NCBI GenBank assembly: GCA_949747745.1
Contig: CATKFT010000225.1
Span: 1 to 5,653 of the forward strand
From: an uncultured Clostridia bacterium
Lineage (GTDB): Bacteria > Bacillota_A > Clostridia > TANB77 > CAG-508
Length of the DNA: 5,653 nucleotides
Direction of reading: 5' to 3'
The translations under genes were made by a program, and so were the position numbers. Shown piece by piece: positions 5,460 through 5,653 of this stretch. The notes beneath the pieces are model-generated. The model did no database searches. It saw nothing but the letters and a program-made list of their open reading frames with translations, and was not told the DNA's origin. Each line of letters opens with the position of its first letter. Within the stretch, counting starts at the first letter, position 1.

Positions 5460-5653
5460 AAAGTAATTTCTGACTTATCAGCTTTACCCATTTTCATGGT
5501 ATCAGCACATATTCTATGTAATGACAATTTTTTAACACAGATACATTATACTATATATTTTTCTAAAATTGAATATAAACCATCCTATTTTTTTATTTGC
5601 TCACCGTTGTAGTATTTTGAGATTTTTTTATGTCCGTTTAATTTTTTATATCA
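5460..5653. other. Degenerate DNA upstream of the transposase remnant
   Basis: No intact gene is visible. On the minus strand, a frame entering from the window edge is open for about 40 codons (KKISKYYNGEQIKK and onward) and then stops. A second short frame reads CICVKKLSLHRICADTMK. Neither carries a motif I recognise as HUH transposase. Two CGG triplets on this strand fall across codon boundaries (AAC GGA and AAC GGT). The region may be decayed coding sequence of the element, or an insertion junction. Confidence 0.4.

Noticed and set aside
5325..5612. 95-codon plus-strand frame
   Set aside because: It is antisense to the transposase remnant and looks like a shadow rich in F, I and K with no motif.
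1..5653. CRISPR array, group II intron or selenocysteine element
   Set aside because: I saw no regularly spaced repeats, no domain V-like hairpin and no in-frame TGA with a downstream structure. The early stops are all explained by the CGG shifts.

Overview
The window is AT-rich (roughly a quarter G+C by eye), with strong A/T-ending codon bias, good Shine-Dalgarno sites and sigma-A type promoters. It carries an NFACT/RqcH protein, a soluble acyl-ACP thioesterase and a CmpB-family membrane protein. This set suggests a low-GC Gram-positive anaerobe of the Clostridia. I cannot name a genus.

Layout. A tRNA-Thr(GGU) gene (51-126, minus) with a near-perfect promoter stands head to head with an acyl-ACP thioesterase gene (212-949, plus). 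Next on the plus strand are an RqcH/FbpA-type NFACT gene (1108-2917) and a membrane-anchored GT51 peptidoglycan glycosyltransferase gene (3031-3724). A hairpin terminator (3807-3830) separates these from a convergent CmpB-like membrane protein gene (3844-4506, minus), which has its own promoter at 4617-4645. The right end (about 4630-5653) looks like accessory DNA. It holds a patch of about 40% G+C with a possible 46-residue membrane peptide, an intact small zinc-ribbon gene (4974-5222, minus), and the broken C-terminal end of an IS91-like transposase (5238-5459, minus).

Main observation. The rqcH and glycosyltransferase genes are each interrupted in frame, yet their conserved motifs are intact. 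All five interruptions are the same: one extra C directly before a glycine codon, so the ribosome meets an in-frame CGG triplet (CGGA four times, CGGT once). Skipping one base at each site restores a 602-residue RqcH with its E-R pair at positions 97-98, and a 229-residue glycosyltransferase with complete GT51 motifs. Two of the sites sit four bases apart inside the GGSTITQQ motif. I found no CGG in the working frame that would be read as arginine. CGG triplets lying out of frame (TCC GGT at 3265-3270; ATC GGT in the minus-strand gene near 4427) cause no shift. This fits +1 recoding at CGG, either because CGG is unassigned or because a glycine tRNA reads a CGGN quadruplet. A systematic sequencing or assembly insertion error is the main alternative and must be excluded first. 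If the recoding is real, a ribosome-rescue factor and a cell-wall polymerase both depend on it.
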